A stretch of 64,000 nucleotides of DNA from Tumebacillus lacus (GTDB taxonomy: Bacteria > Bacillota > Bacilli > Tumebacillales > Tumebacillaceae). This document shows positions 33,709 to 42,062 of this stretch, piece by piece. The position numbers and the translations under genes were made by a program. The notes under the pieces were generated by a model. It made no database searches, had not been told where the DNA came from, and saw only the letters and a list, made by a program, of their open reading frames with translations. How positions within the stretch are numbered: position 1 is the stretch's first letter; every line of letters starts with the position of its first letter. Where the stretch lies: positions 62,001 through 126,000 of the forward strand of contig NZ_JAPMLT010000001.1 of NCBI RefSeq assembly GCF_026410385.1. The letters are read 5' to 3'.

Positions 33709-34434
33709 TCACTCTTGATCGCTTGAGGAAGCCTTATAGAGGAACGGACGGCCGTGTTTGATGGCGTCGATCTCTTGGCGCAGCAGTTCGTTTTCGATCT
33801 CCAATTGCTCCTGCCGATAGCGGGAGCGTATCATGGACTTATAAAGGCTTGGCGTGAAATGACGGGCTAACAGCTCGTCGATCATGTCCAAGTCTTTTTT
33901 GTCGATCACAATCGGGTCAAAGTCGGAGAGTTCCACACCGTATGGCATGCATTCGTGTTGGGATTTGGAGACAAAGTAGCCAAGGATGCGCCGCTTGTCG
34001 ATCACTTTGATCGCATCGAGTTGCAAGGTGGTGGGGGTATCGAAGGGGTAGTGCAAGGAGAGGTCGTAGTGGAGGACGACAGGGTCGCCGTATTTCTTGC
34101 TGGTCATCGGGGCGACGAGGGCCCAGTTGCGGCCTTCGTAGAGGATCAGGCAGGGGTGACGGTAGGAGGTTTCCGAGCCGATGTTAAACGCGCCGAGGTC
34201 GGCATAGATGACTCGTCCTCGTTTGTAGCGGGTGTGGTTTTCGGCGCTGAAGGCGCGGTCGAGCCAGAACTCATTCCAAAGGATCAAGGGGACGGTGCGA
34301 CGCAAGGGGGCGTCCTGCAGATAGAGGGCGAGCTTGGCGAGGGATTTCATCATCTCCGGGAACAGACCCATGTGCTTGGCGTCCTGCTCGGGACAGAGGC
34401 GATACTTTTCCAAAAGGAATTTTTTGTTGGGCAT
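33709..34434 (-). CDS. MazF/PemK-fold protein with helical extensions, no antitoxin
   Basis: A 241-residue protein whose centre (about 70-185) reads like MazF/PemK endoribonucleases: YKRGRVIYADLG, IGSE followed by YRHPCLILYE, VAPMTSKK, and QLDAIKVIDKRRILGYF. The Arg of YRHP and the Thr of MTSKK align with the MazF catalytic Arg and Thr. About 65 N-terminal residues and a C-terminal coiled-coil-like tail (QEQLEIENELLRQEIDAIK) are extra; typical MazF is about 115 residues. No antitoxin-like gene adjoins it. The ATG at 34434 follows AAGGAGAC. It could be a housekeeping derivative, not a toxin. Confidence 0.7.
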   Translation of the reverse strand: MPNKKFLLEKYRLCPEQDAKHMGLFPEMMKSLAKLALYLQDAPLRRTVPLILWNEFWLDRAFSAENHTRYKRGRVIYADLGAFNIGSETSYRHPCLILYEGRNWALVAPMTSKKYGDPVVLHYDLSLHYPFDTPTTLQLDAIKVIDKRRILGYFVSKSQHECMPYGVELSDFDPIVIDKKDLDMIDELLARHFTPSLYKSMIRSRYRQEQLEIENELLRQEIDAIKHGRPFLYKASSSDQE

Positions 34435-34532
34435 TTCGAGGTCTCCTTACGAGGGGATTTCGAGGATCAAAAGGGGGGGTGTAACGCCTTTTATTTTTTC
34501 ACAGTGCGATTGATAAAGTCAAGCCGTTTTTT

Positions 34533-34570
34533 GTAACAAAACAGAGGACCACCCGTGCGTTGGGCGGTCC
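34533..34570 (-). terminator. Terminator after the 34-aa gene
   Basis: GGACCACCC / GGGCGGTCC stem; on the minus strand it is followed by TCTGTTTTGTT. The T run is interrupted, so strength is uncertain. Confidence 0.5.
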
Positions 34571-34579
34571 CGTTGAAAG

Positions 34580-34684
34580 TCAGATGACAGATTGCAGAGA
34601 GTTGGAGCGATATTTCTCATATTCGCGGTCGATTTCATGCAAGGTGACCAGGAACTGTTTAACCTTCGTGACAAAACGTTTCAT
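34580..34684 (-). CDS. Small basic protein, unknown (34 aa)
   Basis: A 34-residue frame on the minus strand, MKRFVTKVKQFLVTLHEIDR at its start, predicted to be a single amphipathic helix with a basic N-terminus. A very strong AAGGAGGAG lies 8 bases before the ATG at 34684, and a stem-loop terminator follows, so it looks like a complete gene. No family recognised. It sits between the MazF-like gene (downstream, same strand) and an unassigned stretch. Confidence 0.55.
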   Translation of the reverse strand: MKRFVTKVKQFLVTLHEIDREYEKYRSNSLQSVI

Positions 34685-34689
34685 GCGGT

Positions 34690-35080
34690 GACTCCTCCTT
34701 GGGAGAGTGATGTTGTTTTGACATCCTGATCGTACACCGCGAATGTGAAGCCAGTATGAAAAAGGTGTAATCACTCGATATTTGAATAACAGACGAAAAA
34801 TTCAGTCGAAAAGGCGGCGTGTGCAGACGGTTACTGGTCAACACATCGGTGAGCGTGACAGCGATGCGGCTCTGGCGGCCGCAAAACGGGCGATCTCAGC
34901 ACGAGATGTGCTCGACTATGCCCAGACCCATGAAAAGGTCGTACTCCTGCTGTCAGGGCAGTCAAGCGTCGCTAACAAGGTCAGCTTGAACTTCCTCGTA
35001 GAGCAACGGGGAAACCGGCTTGCGTGGATGCCAAGACTTACGATGCCCGCGTGGCGACGACTCAGACTGCAACCGAACAA
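34690..35080. other. Unassigned stretch without a recognisable gene
   Basis: About 390 bases between the 34-aa gene and the 90-aa gene. Base use resembles coding DNA (high GC), and a plus-strand frame stays open from 34782, but it runs through the terminator hairpin at 35079-35113 and into the 90-aa gene, has no ribosome-binding site and matches nothing I know. Several local hairpins can be drawn, for example GGGC...GCCC enclosing AGCAC/GTGCT near 34887-34926, and CAAGC/GCTTG near 34966-34991. It might be a decayed gene or a structured RNA ending at the hairpin. Neither is established. Confidence 0.3.
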
Positions 35081-35113
35081 AAAAACGCTCTGTCGGCTGA
35101 CAGGGCGTTTTTT
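35079..35113. terminator. Bidirectional terminator after the 90-aa gene
   Basis: ACGCTCTGTC / GACAGGGCGT with a GGCT loop, flanked by AAAAAA and TTTTTT. On the minus strand it ends the 90-aa gene; on the plus strand it would end any transcript of the unassigned stretch. Confidence 0.8.
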
Positions 35114-35137
35114 GTGGATGCCGCAGGGGGCAGCAAG

Positions 35138-35410
35138 CTACTCGACCAGTCCAAAGCCGCGGGCGAGTTTCATCCCGAGGTCTTCGTTCAGGGATTGGAA
35201 TTCGCCGTTGTTGAACTCGATCTCTTGCTCTGCGATCATCGTGCCCCAAAAATCGGTGGCAGCGGTGCTTTCGATGACGATCGGCAAGAACGGTCGCTCG
35301 TCATCCGCGCGAATCTCATAATAGACGAGATCGGGGTCGCGATCCTCTTCAGCGATGCGGTCGCGTGTGATCGTCACTTTGTGGCCTTTGAATTTTAACG
35401 TTTTGGTCAT
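35138..35410 (-). CDS. Hypothetical acidic protein (90 aa), LPD28-like
   Basis: A 90-residue protein preceded by GGAGGGG on the minus strand. The core (DPDLVYYEIRADDERPFLP, then a WGTMIAEQEIEF strand and a FQSLNEDLG end) resembles the small LPD28-type domain seen in mobile-element-associated and standalone proteins; this is a weak impression, not an assignment. Function unknown. It stands alone between two terminators, so it is a single-gene unit. Confidence 0.6.
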   Translation of the reverse strand: MTKTLKFKGHKVTITRDRIAEEDRDPDLVYYEIRADDERPFLPIVIESTAATDFWGTMIAEQEIEFNNGEFQSLNEDLGMKLARGFGLVE

Positions 35411-35442
35411 CTCGTTCCCCTCCTTGTCCTGATTATACCAAA

Positions 35443-35471
35443 CAAAAAAACCGTCGGCGAACCGACGGTTT
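35443..35471 (-). terminator. Terminator after the NSS symporter
   Basis: AAACCGTCGG / CCGACGGTTT with a CGAA loop; on the minus strand a run of seven T follows. It separates the symporter from the 90-aa gene. Confidence 0.85.
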
Positions 35472-35482
35472 CTTGTTTCTCA

Positions 35483-36841
35483 CTATTCGAACTTGATGAC
35501 GCCCAGCGAGAAGAGGAAGATCACGATGATGAGCACCGGTGCCACATAGCGCAGCAGGAACATCCAGATCTTGTAGATCGGACCGGTGAGACCCGCTTCT
35601 TCGCCCGCTCTCTTCCAAGCGTAGCCGGTGAACAGGGTGACGAGCAGGCCGCCGACCGGCAGCAGGACGTTCGACGAGATGAAGTCGAACCAGTCGAAGT
35701 ACGTTTTGCCGCCCGGTGCAAAGTCAGCCAGAACACCGAAGGACAGAGCCGACGGGATGCCGACGATGAAGCAGATCAGGGTGACCCAGAAAGCAGCTTT
35801 TGCGCGGGACATCTTGAGTTTGTCCATCGCCCAGGTGACCGGAACTTCCAGCAGGGAGACTGCGGAGGTCAGAGCTGCGACAGCCAGCAGGATGAAGAAC
35901 AGGAAGCCAAACAGGTTGCCGAGCGGCATCGCGGCAAAGGCAGCCGGGAGCGCCATGAACACGAGGCCCGGGCCTTGACCCGGCTCGATGCCGTAGGAGA
36001 AGATCGTCGGGAAGATGATCAGACCTGCGATCAGCGCGTACATCAGGTCGCCGAAACCAACTGCGACGGCCGCTTTGCCGAGCGATTGTTGACGGTGGAC
36101 GTAGGTGCCGTACGTGAGCATGGTGCCCATACCCAGCGACAAGGAGAAGAAGGCATGTCCCAGTGCGACGAGAACCGATTGGGTGGTCAGTTTCGAGAAA
36201 TCAGGCTTGAGGAAGAACTCGACGCCTGCACCTGCGCCCGGAAGCGTCAGGCCGCGAACCATCAAGATCACCAGAAGGATCATCAGGCCCGGGATGAGGA
36301 TTTTGTTGAATTTTTCGATGCCGCCTTTGATGCCTCGTGCGATGACAACGCCGGTGACGAGGAAGGCGATCACCGTCCAGATCAGCGGCGTGTAGCCGCC
36401 GACAAAGGAACCGAACGTGCTGGTGTAGTCCGCATTTTCAAAGAGCGATCCGGTGATCGAGATCAGCGAGTAGTGCATCGTCCAGCCGGCGATGACGCCG
36501 TAGTAGGACATGATCGCAAACGCGCCGAGGACGGCGAGGAAGCCAAACGCGCCCCAATACTTGGAGCCGGACAGCGTGTTGAACGCCGATACGGCAGAAC
36601 CGCGTCCGCCGCGACCGATCGCCATCTCCGCGAGCAAGACCGGGAGACCGACGAAGATCAGACAGCCGATGAACACGAGGAAGAAGGCAGCGCCGCCGTA
36701 CATGCCAGTGATGTACGGGAACTTCCACATGTTCCCAAGGCCTACAGAAGAGCCGATTGCTGCGAGGATAAAGCCAGTGGAACTAAACTGATCCCCCAGT
36801 TGCGCGGACTGTAGTTTGTTGTTGGATGGATTCGGTAACAT
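35483..36841 (-). CDS. Sodium-dependent transporter, NSS (SNF) family
   Basis: A 452-residue membrane protein with about 11-12 helices. The first helix carries the NSS sodium and substrate signature GSSVGLGNMWKFPY, and helix 6/8 regions include ALGHAFFSLSLGMGTMLTYGTY. Bacterial members (LeuT, MhsT type) import amino acids with sodium; the substrate here cannot be read from sequence. The ATG at 36841 follows AAGGAGGATC on the minus strand. It is transcribed away from smc. Confidence 0.93.
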   Translation of the reverse strand: MLPNPSNNKLQSAQLGDQFSSTGFILAAIGSSVGLGNMWKFPYITGMYGGAAFFLVFIGCLIFVGLPVLLAEMAIGRGGRGSAVSAFNTLSGSKYWGAFGFLAVLGAFAIMSYYGVIAGWTMHYSLISITGSLFENADYTSTFGSFVGGYTPLIWTVIAFLVTGVVIARGIKGGIEKFNKILIPGLMILLVILMVRGLTLPGAGAGVEFFLKPDFSKLTTQSVLVALGHAFFSLSLGMGTMLTYGTYVHRQQSLGKAAVAVGFGDLMYALIAGLIIFPTIFSYGIEPGQGPGLVFMALPAAFAAMPLGNLFGFLFFILLAVAALTSAVSLLEVPVTWAMDKLKMSRAKAAFWVTLICFIVGIPSALSFGVLADFAPGGKTYFDWFDFISSNVLLPVGGLLVTLFTGYAWKRAGEEAGLTGPIYKIWMFLLRYVAPVLIIVIFLFSLGVIKFE

Positions 36842-36997
36842 GACGAAAGAGATCCTCCTTGGCAACAATAATTGTCGCAATATTTGTATGATTTTTTTGA
36901 GTGCTACGCCGTCATTCTATAGAAAAGTAAGAATTTTGTCAATTCGAATCTTGGCATCGTTTGAATTTTCACCCCTGCGCCGCATACTGGCGGGCGT

Positions 36998-37008
36998 GTG
37001 GTACAATA
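36998..37008 (+). promoter_or_regulatory. Extended -10 promoter for smc
   Basis: TGTGG then TACAAT at 37003-37008, an extended -10 without a good -35. It lies 66 bases upstream of the smc start. It rules out starts farther upstream in the same open frame. The remaining gap between the symporter and smc is AT-rich and holds nothing else I can identify. Confidence 0.45.
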
Positions 37009-37073
37009 GACAGGTTGAAAACCCATTAGACAGAATGATCACCCATTCGGGAGCTAGCTGGAGGGGAAAAGGG

Positions 37074-40000
37074 TTGTATTTAAAACGAATAGAAGCAGTC
37101 GGTTTTAAGTCGTTTGCCGACCGCACCGAATTGGAGTTCGTGCCGGGTGTCACCGCCGTGGTCGGACCAAACGGCAGCGGCAAATCGAACATCTCCGATG
37201 CGATCCGCTGGGTGTTGGGCGAACAGAGTGCCAAGAGTTTGCGCGGGGCGAAGATGGAAGACGTGATCTTTGCCGGCACCGATAAGCGCAAGCCGGTCAA
37301 CTACTGCGAAGTGTCGTTGACGCTCGACAACAGCCAGCGGGAACTGGATCTCGATTATAACGAAGTGACGGTCACCCGCCGGGTCTATCGCTCGGGTGAT
37401 TCTGAATATATGATCAACAAGCAATCGTGTCGCTTGAAGGACATCACCGAGATGTTCATGGACACGGGGCTTGGCAAAGAAGCGTACTCGATCATCGGAC
37501 AAGGCCGCATCGAGGAGATCCTCTCCACCAAATCGGAGGATCGCCGCGGCATCTTCGAGGAAGCGGCTGGTATCGTCAAGTACAAAGCACGCAAGAAAGA
37601 AGCGGAGAAAAAACTGGATGAGACGACTGCCAACCTGATCCGAATCGGCGATCTCGTCGGCGAGCTGGAAGTTCAGATCGGACCGATGCAAGAGCAGGCC
37701 GAAGTGGCCAAGGCCTACAAAGAACTCAAGTCCGAGTTGGAACGCTACGAGGTCGCTCTCTACGTTCACGACATCGAGGATTTGCATGGACGGTGGACAG
37801 CCGGTACGAAGGAAGGACAGACCTTGCAGTCTGAGCAAGTGGGCCAGAGCGCGTTCGTCAGCACGCTGGAGGCCGACTATGAAAAATGGCGCCTCGAACT
37901 GGCGCAGGTGGAACAGGCGATTGAAGGGGCGCAGACGGCGCTCGTCGAGGTCGTGCAAGAATTTGAAAAGGCGGAAGGACGCCGTGAAGTGCTGCGCGAA
38001 CGACGGCGCAACTTGACTGCGGGGCGCGATGACCTGGCCGCTGTGCTCGCCAAGCTCGAAAAGGAGATCGCCTTGACACAAGAGCAGCGCACCGTCGAAC
38101 AAGAAAAGGCGGAAGCACTCTACACCGAGATTCACAGATGGCGTCGCGAGTTGGAGGAAAAGATGAATGTCGCGCGCGGTTTTCTCGACCGGGCGGAGCG
38201 AGAGGCGGAGGTCGAGCGGCTGAAGTCCGACCTGATTGAAAAGTTGAACGACAGCGCCTCCAAGCGCAACGAACTCAAAAATATTGAAGCCACCTTGGAG
38301 ATGCTCGCTCGTCGCGTCGGGCGTCAAACGGATGACGAGCGCGACCTGCTGGAGCGGGCCAAAGCGATCCGGCAAGCACTGGATGAGTCGGAACAATCGC
38401 GCCAAGAGGAAGCAGCACGCGAGTCGGAAGTCGGGGAACGGCTGACCGCATTGCGCGCCCAACTGCAAGCGGGGAGCGGGGAACAGGAGAAACGCAGTCA
38501 AGTTCTGCGCTCGTGGCAGACCGAACAGGCGTCGCACCGCTCGCGCCTCGAACTGCTGCGCGACATGGAAGCGCAGTACGGCGGCTACCAAGTCGGCGTG
38601 CGCAACGTGTTGCAAGCGTCGGGCAAAGGTCACCTCGACGGTGTCTGCGGGGCGGTGGCCGAACTGGTGCAGGTGCCGCGCGAGTATGAACTGGCGATGG
38701 AGACCGCTCTTGGCGGTGCGATGCAAAACGTTGTCGTGCTGTCGGAAAAAGCGGGCCGTGATGCCATCCACTATCTGAAACAATCCGGCGGAGGACGGGC
38801 GACCTTTATGCCGCTTGACGTCATGCGCGGCCGCTCGCTGAGCAAGCCGGAGCGGATGGCGGTGGAGGGGCACAAAGGCTATGTCGGCCTCGCATCCGAG
38901 TTGGTCGGCTGCGAGGCGCAGTACCGCCCCATCGTCGACAATCTGCTCGGCTCCGTTGTCGTCGCCAAGACGATCGCCGATGCGAACGCTCTCGCCCGGC
39001 TTCTTCAGTACCGGGTGCGGATCGTCACGCTCGAAGGCGACGTCGTCAACCCCGGCGGTTCGATGTCCGGCGGTTCGGTACAGAAAAAAGGCACGTCCTT
39101 GCTCGGCCGCACCCGCGAGATTGAAGAGATGGAAGAGAAGCTCAAGGCGATGAACCAAAAGATCGCCGACGCCCAGCGGGTCTACGAGCAGACCGGGCAG
39201 ATGCTCAGCCGAGCCGCCGATGAAATCGAGCACTTGGCCCGTGAGCAGGAGCAGCGTCGCGCTGCTCTGTATCAGCACGAGTCCAGCGTCCGCGAACTGC
39301 AAGTTCAACTCAAAGGCGTGGAAGAGCGATTGGAACTGGTCACGCTGGAACTGGCGCAGTATCGCTCCGAGGAAAAGGATCATACCCAAAAGGGCGAGCG
39401 GGTCGCCGCCGCTCTGACGCATCTTGACGCAGAAGTGACAACGATGCAAACAAACGTCGACGAACTGCAAGCGACGTTGCGCGAACAACAGACCGTCGCG
39501 GCCGATGTCAACGAAGAAGTGACCGCTTTTAAAGTCAAATTGGCTACAATGGAAAGTGAGCACGCCGGTTTGAAAGAAAATGTGCAGCGGCTCGATGCGC
39601 GACTGTCCGAACTGACCGCAGAACTCTCCGCCCGTCAAGGCGAAAACGGTACCATCGAAGAGCGGCTGCGCGAAACGGAGAGCGAATTGACCGTTGCCGA
39701 GTCGTTGCTGCAAAACTTCGAGGAGCATCGCCAGGCGGCGGAACAAAAACTGGAGAGCCATCGCGAGAAAAAGTGGGATGTCTCCCGCCAGATGGGCGAC
39801 CTCGAACAAAAGCTTCGCGAAGGCCGCATCCTCTTGAAGGCCATCGAGGACAAAGTGCGCACCAACGAGGTCAAGACGGGCCGACTCGATGTTGAGTTGA
39901 ACAACGCCTTGAACAAACTCTCAGAGGAATATCACATTTCCTTCGAATATGCCAAGGAACGTTATCCACTTCCGGAGGAGTTGGCGGTCACCAAGCAGCG

Positions 40001-40652
40001 CGTCGGCGAATTCCGCCGCAAGATCGCGAGCCTTGGCGATGTCAACCTCGGCGCGATCGAAGAGCATGCCCGGATGGGGGAGCGTCTGGAGTATTTGACC
40101 ACGCAGCGGGATGATCTCAGCAAAGCGATTGAACAGCTCTATGAAGTGATCGGTGATATCGATGAAGAGATGTCGAAGCGCTTTAACGAGACGTTCTATC
40201 AGATCCGCGAGCAGTTCACCGACGTGTTTGTCGCGCTGTTTGGCGGCGGTCGTGCCGATCTGATCCTCGCCGAACCGGATCGTCCGCTGACGACCGGGAT
40301 CGACGTCGTCGCCCAGCCGCCCGGCAAGAAATTGCAAAATCTGCAATTGCTCTCCGGCGGGGAACGGGCCCTGACCGCATTGGCTCTGCTGTTCGCCATC
40401 CTGCGGATCAAACCGGTGCCGTTCTGCGTCCTCGACGAGGTCGAAGCGGCACTCGACGAGGCGAACGTCGCCCGTTATGCCAAGTACCTGCGCGAGTTTT
40501 CCTCCATGACGCAATTTATCGTCGTCACCCACCGCAAAGGCACGATGGAGGGGGCAGACGTTCTGTACGGCGTCACGATGCAGGAGTCTGGCGTCTCCAA
40601 GATCGTCTCCGTCCGCCTCGTCGATGAAGCGGTGGAGATGATGAGTTCGTAG
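37074..40652 (+). CDS. smc: Chromosome segregation ATPase SMC
   Basis: A 1192-residue condensin subunit. N-terminal Walker A is GPNGSGKSN, followed by long coiled coil, a hinge at about 500-660 (GVCGAVAELVQVPREYELAMETALGG), returning coiled coil, then the C-terminal signature LSGGERALTALALLFAI and Walker B CVLDEVEAALDEANV. The TTG at 37074 with GGAGGGG gives the canonical LYLKRIEAVGFKSFADRT N-terminus. ftsY follows after 38 bases, as in B. subtilis. Confidence 0.97.
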   Translation: MYLKRIEAVGFKSFADRTELEFVPGVTAVVGPNGSGKSNISDAIRWVLGEQSAKSLRGAKMEDVIFAGTDKRKPVNYCEVSLTLDNSQRELDLDYNEVTVTRRVYRSGDSEYMINKQSCRLKDITEMFMDTGLGKEAYSIIGQGRIEEILSTKSEDRRGIFEEAAGIVKYKARKKEAEKKLDETTANLIRIGDLVGELEVQIGPMQEQAEVAKAYKELKSELERYEVALYVHDIEDLHGRWTAGTKEGQTLQSEQVGQSAFVSTLEADYEKWRLELAQVEQAIEGAQTALVEVVQEFEKAEGRREVLRERRRNLTAGRDDLAAVLAKLEKEIALTQEQRTVEQEKAEALYTEIHRWRRELEEKMNVARGFLDRAEREAEVERLKSDLIEKLNDSASKRNELKNIEATLEMLARRVGRQTDDERDLLERAKAIRQALDESEQSRQEEAARESEVGERLTALRAQLQAGSGEQEKRSQVLRSWQTEQASHRSRLELLRDMEAQYGGYQVGVRNVLQASGKGHLDGVCGAVAELVQVPREYELAMETALGGAMQNVVVLSEKAGRDAIHYLKQSGGGRATFMPLDVMRGRSLSKPERMAVEGHKGYVGLASELVGCEAQYRPIVDNLLGSVVVAKTIADANALARLLQYRVRIVTLEGDVVNPGGSMSGGSVQKKGTSLLGRTREIEEMEEKLKAMNQKIADAQRVYEQTGQMLSRAADEIEHLAREQEQRRAALYQHESSVRELQVQLKGVEERLELVTLELAQYRSEEKDHTQKGERVAAALTHLDAEVTTMQTNVDELQATLREQQTVAADVNEEVTAFKVKLATMESEHAGLKENVQRLDARLSELTAELSARQGENGTIEERLRETESELTVAESLLQNFEEHRQAAEQKLESHREKKWDVSRQMGDLEQKLREGRILLKAIEDKVRTNEVKTGRLDVELNNALNKLSEEYHISFEYAKERYPLPEELAVTKQRVGEFRRKIASLGDVNLGAIEEHARMGERLEYLTTQRDDLSKAIEQLYEVIGDIDEEMSKRFNETFYQIREQFTDVFVALFGGGRADLILAEPDRPLTTGIDVVAQPPGKKLQNLQLLSGGERALTALALLFAILRIKPVPFCVLDEVEAALDEANVARYAKYLREFSSMTQFIVVTHRKGTMEGADVLYGVTMQESGVSKIVSVRLVDEAVEMMSS

Positions 40653-40690
40653 ACCATATATATAGAAGAGATGAAGAGGTGCATGACAGA

Positions 40691-41605
40691 ATGGGATTTT
40701 TCAGCAAATTTAAAGAAGGCCTGACCAAAACCCGCGATGCTCTGATGGGCAAAGTGGAATCGCTGATCTCCTTTGGCCGCAAGATCGACGAGGAGTTCTA
40801 TGAAGAACTGGAAGAAGCGCTGATCATGGCCGACGTCGGTGTCAACACCGTCATGGGCATCATGGACGATCTGCGCTCCGCAGCGAAAAAGCAGAAGCTT
40901 ACCGAAGCGGAAGAGCTGAAGCCGGTGCTCAAGCAGATCCTTGTCGAATTGATGGGTGAGGACAAGGCGGAGCTGTCGACAAACCGCGACGGACTGACGG
41001 TCATCCTTTTTGTCGGCGTCAACGGCGTCGGCAAGACGACCACCATCGGCAAGCTCGCCAACCAATTCAAGGCGGAAGGCAAAAAAGTGATCCTGGCCGC
41101 GGGCGACACGTTCCGCGCAGGGGCGATCGAACAGCTCGAAGTATGGGGCCAGCGTGCCGGTGTGGACGTGATCAAGCAGGGGGCGGGCTCCGACCCGGCT
41201 GCCGTGATCTTTGACGGCATACAGGCGGCCAAGGCGCGCAAGGCGGATGTCTTGTTGTGCGACACAGCAGGTCGTCTCCAGAACAAGGCGAACCTGATGG
41301 ACGAGCTGAACAAGATCTACCGCGTCATCCGCCGCGAGATGCCGGAAGCGCCGCATGAGACCCTGCTCGTTCTCGATGCCACCACAGGCCAGAACGCGCT
41401 GTCGCAGGCGAAACTGTTCGGCGAAGCGACCGGCGTCACCGGGCTTGTCCTGACCAAACTGGACGGCACAGCGAAGGGCGGCATCGTCATTGCGATCCGC
41501 AAAGAGCTGGAAGTCCCTGTGAAAATGGTCGGCCTCGGCGAGAAGATTGACGACCTCCAGCCGTTCGATCCGAAGGACTTTGTCGACGCTTTGTTCGCAG
41601 AATAG
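40691..41605 (+). CDS. ftsY: Signal recognition particle receptor FtsY
   Basis: A 304-residue SRP GTPase that docks ribosome-SRP complexes at the membrane. It has a short N domain and a G domain with [42 protein letters not shown] and [10 protein letters not shown]. The long acidic A domain of E. coli is absent, as usual in Firmicutes. The ATG at 40691 gives [10 protein letters not shown], with AGAGGTG 10 bases before it; a GTG at 40679 is possible. Confidence 0.96.
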   Translation: MGFFSKFKEGLTKTRDALMGKVESLISFGRKIDEEFYEELEEALIMADVGVNTVMGIMDDLRSAAKKQKLTEAEELKPVLKQILVELMGEDKAELSTNRDGLTVILFVGVNGVGKTTTIGKLANQFKAEGKKVILAAGDTFRAGAIEQLEVWGQRAGVDVIKQGAGSDPAAVIFDGIQAAKARKADVLLCDTAGRLQNKANLMDELNKIYRVIRREMPEAPHETLLVLDATTGQNALSQAKLFGEATGVTGLVLTKLDGTAKGGIVIAIRKELEVPVKMVGLGEKIDDLQPFDPKDFVDALFAE

Positions 41606-41624
41606 ATAGATTTTTAGGTTTTAG

Positions 41625-41653
41625 TTGACAACCCCTTCGCTTTTCAGTAATAT
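41625..41653 (+). promoter_or_regulatory. Sigma-A promoter for ylxM-ffh
   Basis: TTGACA at 41625-41630, 17 bases, TAATAT at 41648-41653, located between ftsY and ylxM. Confidence 0.65.
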
Positions 41654-41698
41654 ATCGTCTGTAAAGGACATGAGCTTGACAGGCGAGGGGGAGTCGAC

Positions 41699-42031
41699 AT
41701 GTTGGAAAAGACCACCCAAATGAACCTGTTATATGACTTTTACGGTGTGATGTTGACTGACAAGCAGCGTCAATTCGTGGAACTGTACTATCTCGATGAT
41801 CTCTCGCTGGCGGAAATCGCCGAACAGTTTGAGATCTCGCGTCAGGCGGTTCACGACAACATCCGCCGAGCGGGCGCCCAGTTGCTCGACTTTGAGTCGA
41901 AGCTGCGGCTGGTCGAGCGGTTTGAGAGACGCAGCGCTGTCGGCGCACAGCTCCTGACCCTCCTCGACGGACTGCCGCCTGAGCGCGCGCAGCAGGTGAC
42001 CGAAATGGTTCGGGAACTGGTCGAGGAATGA
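41699..42031 (+). CDS. ylxM: YlxM/p13-family helix-turn-helix protein
   Basis: A 110-residue protein with a sigma-70 region-4-like helix-turn-helix: LTDKQRQFVELYYLDDLSLAEIAEQFEISRQAVHDNIRRA. In streptococci YlxM modulates SRP assembly. It lies directly upstream of ffh (31 bases) under a shared promoter, the usual arrangement. The ATG follows GAGGGGGAG. Confidence 0.93.
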   Translation: MLEKTTQMNLLYDFYGVMLTDKQRQFVELYYLDDLSLAEIAEQFEISRQAVHDNIRRAGAQLLDFESKLRLVERFERRSAVGAQLLTLLDGLPPERAQQVTEMVRELVEE

Positions 42032-42062
42032 TCTGAACGAAAGATCCAAAAGGAGGATGGCC

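Noticed and set aside
33709-34684. Complete type II toxin-antitoxin module
   Set aside because: Only a MazF-like protein is recognisable; the 34-aa neighbour has no antitoxin DNA-binding motif, so a pair is not supported.
34782-35321. Plus-strand 179-codon frame
   Set aside because: It crosses a strong terminator and the 90-aa gene, lacks a ribosome-binding site and resembles no family.
37080-39809. 909-codon minus-strand frame opposite smc
   Set aside because: Artefact of coiled-coil codon use in smc; Phe/Leu/Gln-rich with no domain.
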